From Candidatus Latescibacterota bacterium (GTDB lineage Bacteria; JAAXHH01; JABIQT01), in NCBI GenBank assembly GCA_018667995.1, contig JABIQT010000898.1, forward strand, positions 1 to 7,076: a stretch of 7,076 bases of DNA, in the 5' to 3' direction. The notes beneath the pieces are model-generated. The model did not search any database, was not told where the DNA came from, and saw only the letters and a list, made by a program, of their open reading frames with translations. Positions 6,000 through 7,076 of this stretch are shown one piece after another. Position 1 is the first letter of the stretch. The number at the start of each line of letters is the position of its first letter. The translations under genes and the position numbers were made by a program.

Positions 6000-7076
6000 C
6001 TAAATGCCACGGACGCGTGGTAGTGACTTGAACTTGTCGGGGCTCGGCATGTCGCCAACGGGAATCTCAATTATCGTGGGCCCCGATTCAGCGAAGCCTC
6101 GTCTGATCGCATCGCCAAGTTCTTCGGGCGTATGGGCGCGTAGCCCTTGCGCCCCGAAAGACTCTGCCATTTTCACGAAATCGGGGTTGTGCAGGTCGCT
6201 CGCGATTACCCGATTGCCGTAGAGATCTTTCTGCATTCGCTTCACATTCCCAAAGGCATTGTCGTTAAAGATGAGGGCAACTAAGCCGATCCTGTGCTGA
6301 ACGGCACTAGCGAGTTCCTGCATGGTAAACATGAATCCGCCATCGCCGGAAACCGATATGACCGGCGTATCCGGATGGGCGACCTTGACGCCGAGGGCGG
6401 TGGAAAATCCCCATCCCAATGTACCTTGATACCCCGTCGAGATAAAGGTATAGGGCTTGTACACTGGTAGTACCTGACGACTTACATATCCTATCTGGGT
6501 GAGTTCATCTACAAAAATGCCGTGATCCGGTAGTTCCTGCCTGATGACTTTCAAGAAGGAGTTTTGAGGTTCCAGAAAAGCGAACTGGTTTTCGCTCCAG
6601 GCTTTCAGCTCTAGCATTTCTTCTCTTCTTGACGGCCGTACGTCGAGGCGTGACTCTACAAGAGGCAGAAGGGCGGGCATAGCATCTTCTGTCCGGGCCA
6701 CGATTCCGATGTTAGGGCGAGCAAGGCGATTGAGTGCCTCAGCATCAACATCGATGCGGATGATCTGGAGACCGCTATCTGTGCCCCAATGTGTCTGCGG
6801 CAGTTGAAGGCGGGAACCTATGGCAAGGACCACATCCACTTCTGGCCATAGCTTGTGGGCCACCGGAATCGGATGACTCAGATAGTGCCGACTACTCAGA
6901 ACTCCTCTGCCGGTGCGATAGCCAATGACTGGCGCTTGAAGCATTTCGGCCAGATGTTCTACTTCTTCTGACACATTCATGGCACCGCGCCCCACGAAAA
7001 TCATAGGACACTTTGCAGCGCCCAGAGCCGCGGCGGCACGCTCAAGCATGTCTGTGTCTACCGGGGGATTGCGCAG
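6000..7076 (-). CDS. ThDP-dependent enzyme, acetolactate synthase/decarboxylase-like, C-terminal part (cut by right window edge)
   Basis: These enzymes use thiamine diphosphate and Mg2+ to decarboxylate 2-oxo acids or form and break C-C bonds. About 358 residues are present; the frame remains open through the nine codons upstream of the first Met (7047-7049) to the edge, so the gene starts outside. The visible part holds the central Rossmann-like domain (about residues 10-140 from that Met; MIFVGRGAM, VDVVLAIGSRL) and the cofactor-binding C-terminal domain. The latter has GDGGF (235-239) and FNDNAFGN (261-268), the GDG...N signature for Mg-diphosphate binding. The missing N-terminal domain, with the catalytic Glu, would reveal more of the substrate class. 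Total family length is about 540-600. A 2-oxo acid decarboxylase for an aromatic or ring-cleavage product fits the context, but a carboligase or lyase is equally possible. Its stop lies 96 bases before the NTPase start. Confidence 0.87.
   Translation of the reverse strand: MRNPPVDTDMLERAAAALGAAKCPMIFVGRGAMNVSEEVEHLAEMLQAPVIGYRTGRGVLSSRHYLSHPIPVAHKLWPEVDVVLAIGSRLQLPQTHWGTDSGLQIIRIDVDAEALNRLARPNIGIVARTEDAMPALLPLVESRLDVRPSRREEMLELKAWSENQFAFLEPQNSFLKVIRQELPDHGIFVDELTQIGYVSRQVLPVYKPYTFISTGYQGTLGWGFSTALGVKVAHPDTPVISVSGDGGFMFTMQELASAVQHRIGLVALIFNDNAFGNVKRMQKDLYGNRVIASDLHNPDFVKMAESFGAQGLRAHTPEELGDAIRRGFAESGPTIIEIPVGDMPSPDKFKSLPRVRGI

Overview
The window carries seven co-directional genes, all on the minus strand, so transcription runs from base 7076 towards base 1. 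The gaps are short (about 96, 15, 28, 32, 43 and 69 bases) and most genes have a readable Shine-Dalgarno sequence, so this looks like one long catabolic operon. Base composition is moderate, the start signals are bacterial and the enzyme families are those of aromatic catabolism. This suggests a proteobacterium, but I cannot name a genus.

In order of transcription: (1) the C-terminal two thirds of a thiamine-diphosphate (ThDP) enzyme of the acetolactate synthase/decarboxylase type, cut by the right edge; (2) a 292-residue P-loop NTPase of unknown function with a TTG start; (3) a fumarylacetoacetate-hydrolase-fold enzyme resembling one half of HpaG; (4) an aldehyde dehydrogenase resembling HpaE (5-carboxymethyl-2-hydroxymuconate semialdehyde dehydrogenase), whose 5' end appears frameshifted; (5) an extradiol ring-cleavage dioxygenase of the vicinal-oxygen-chelate (VOC) fold, resembling homoprotocatechuate 2,3-dioxygenase; (6) a heme indoleamine 2,3-dioxygenase (IDO) strikingly like the animal enzymes; (7) the N-terminus of an amino-acid permease of the APC superfamily, cut by the left edge.

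Genes 3 to 5 form a classical meta-cleavage module: ring opening, semialdehyde oxidation, then decarboxylation, isomerisation or hydration. What is unusual is the linkage of this module to an IDO, an amino-acid permease, a ThDP enzyme and an uncharacterised NTPase. The most economical inference is uptake and breakdown of tryptophan or another indole amino acid: IDO opens the pyrrole ring and the VOC dioxygenase opens the benzene ring of a downstream aminophenol or catechol. No kynurenine formamidase, kynureninase or kynurenine hydroxylase is visible here, so the substrate and the order of steps are unproven.

No RNA genes, mobile elements, CRISPR arrays or convincing terminators were seen. No stretch of more than 100 bases lacks a gene.
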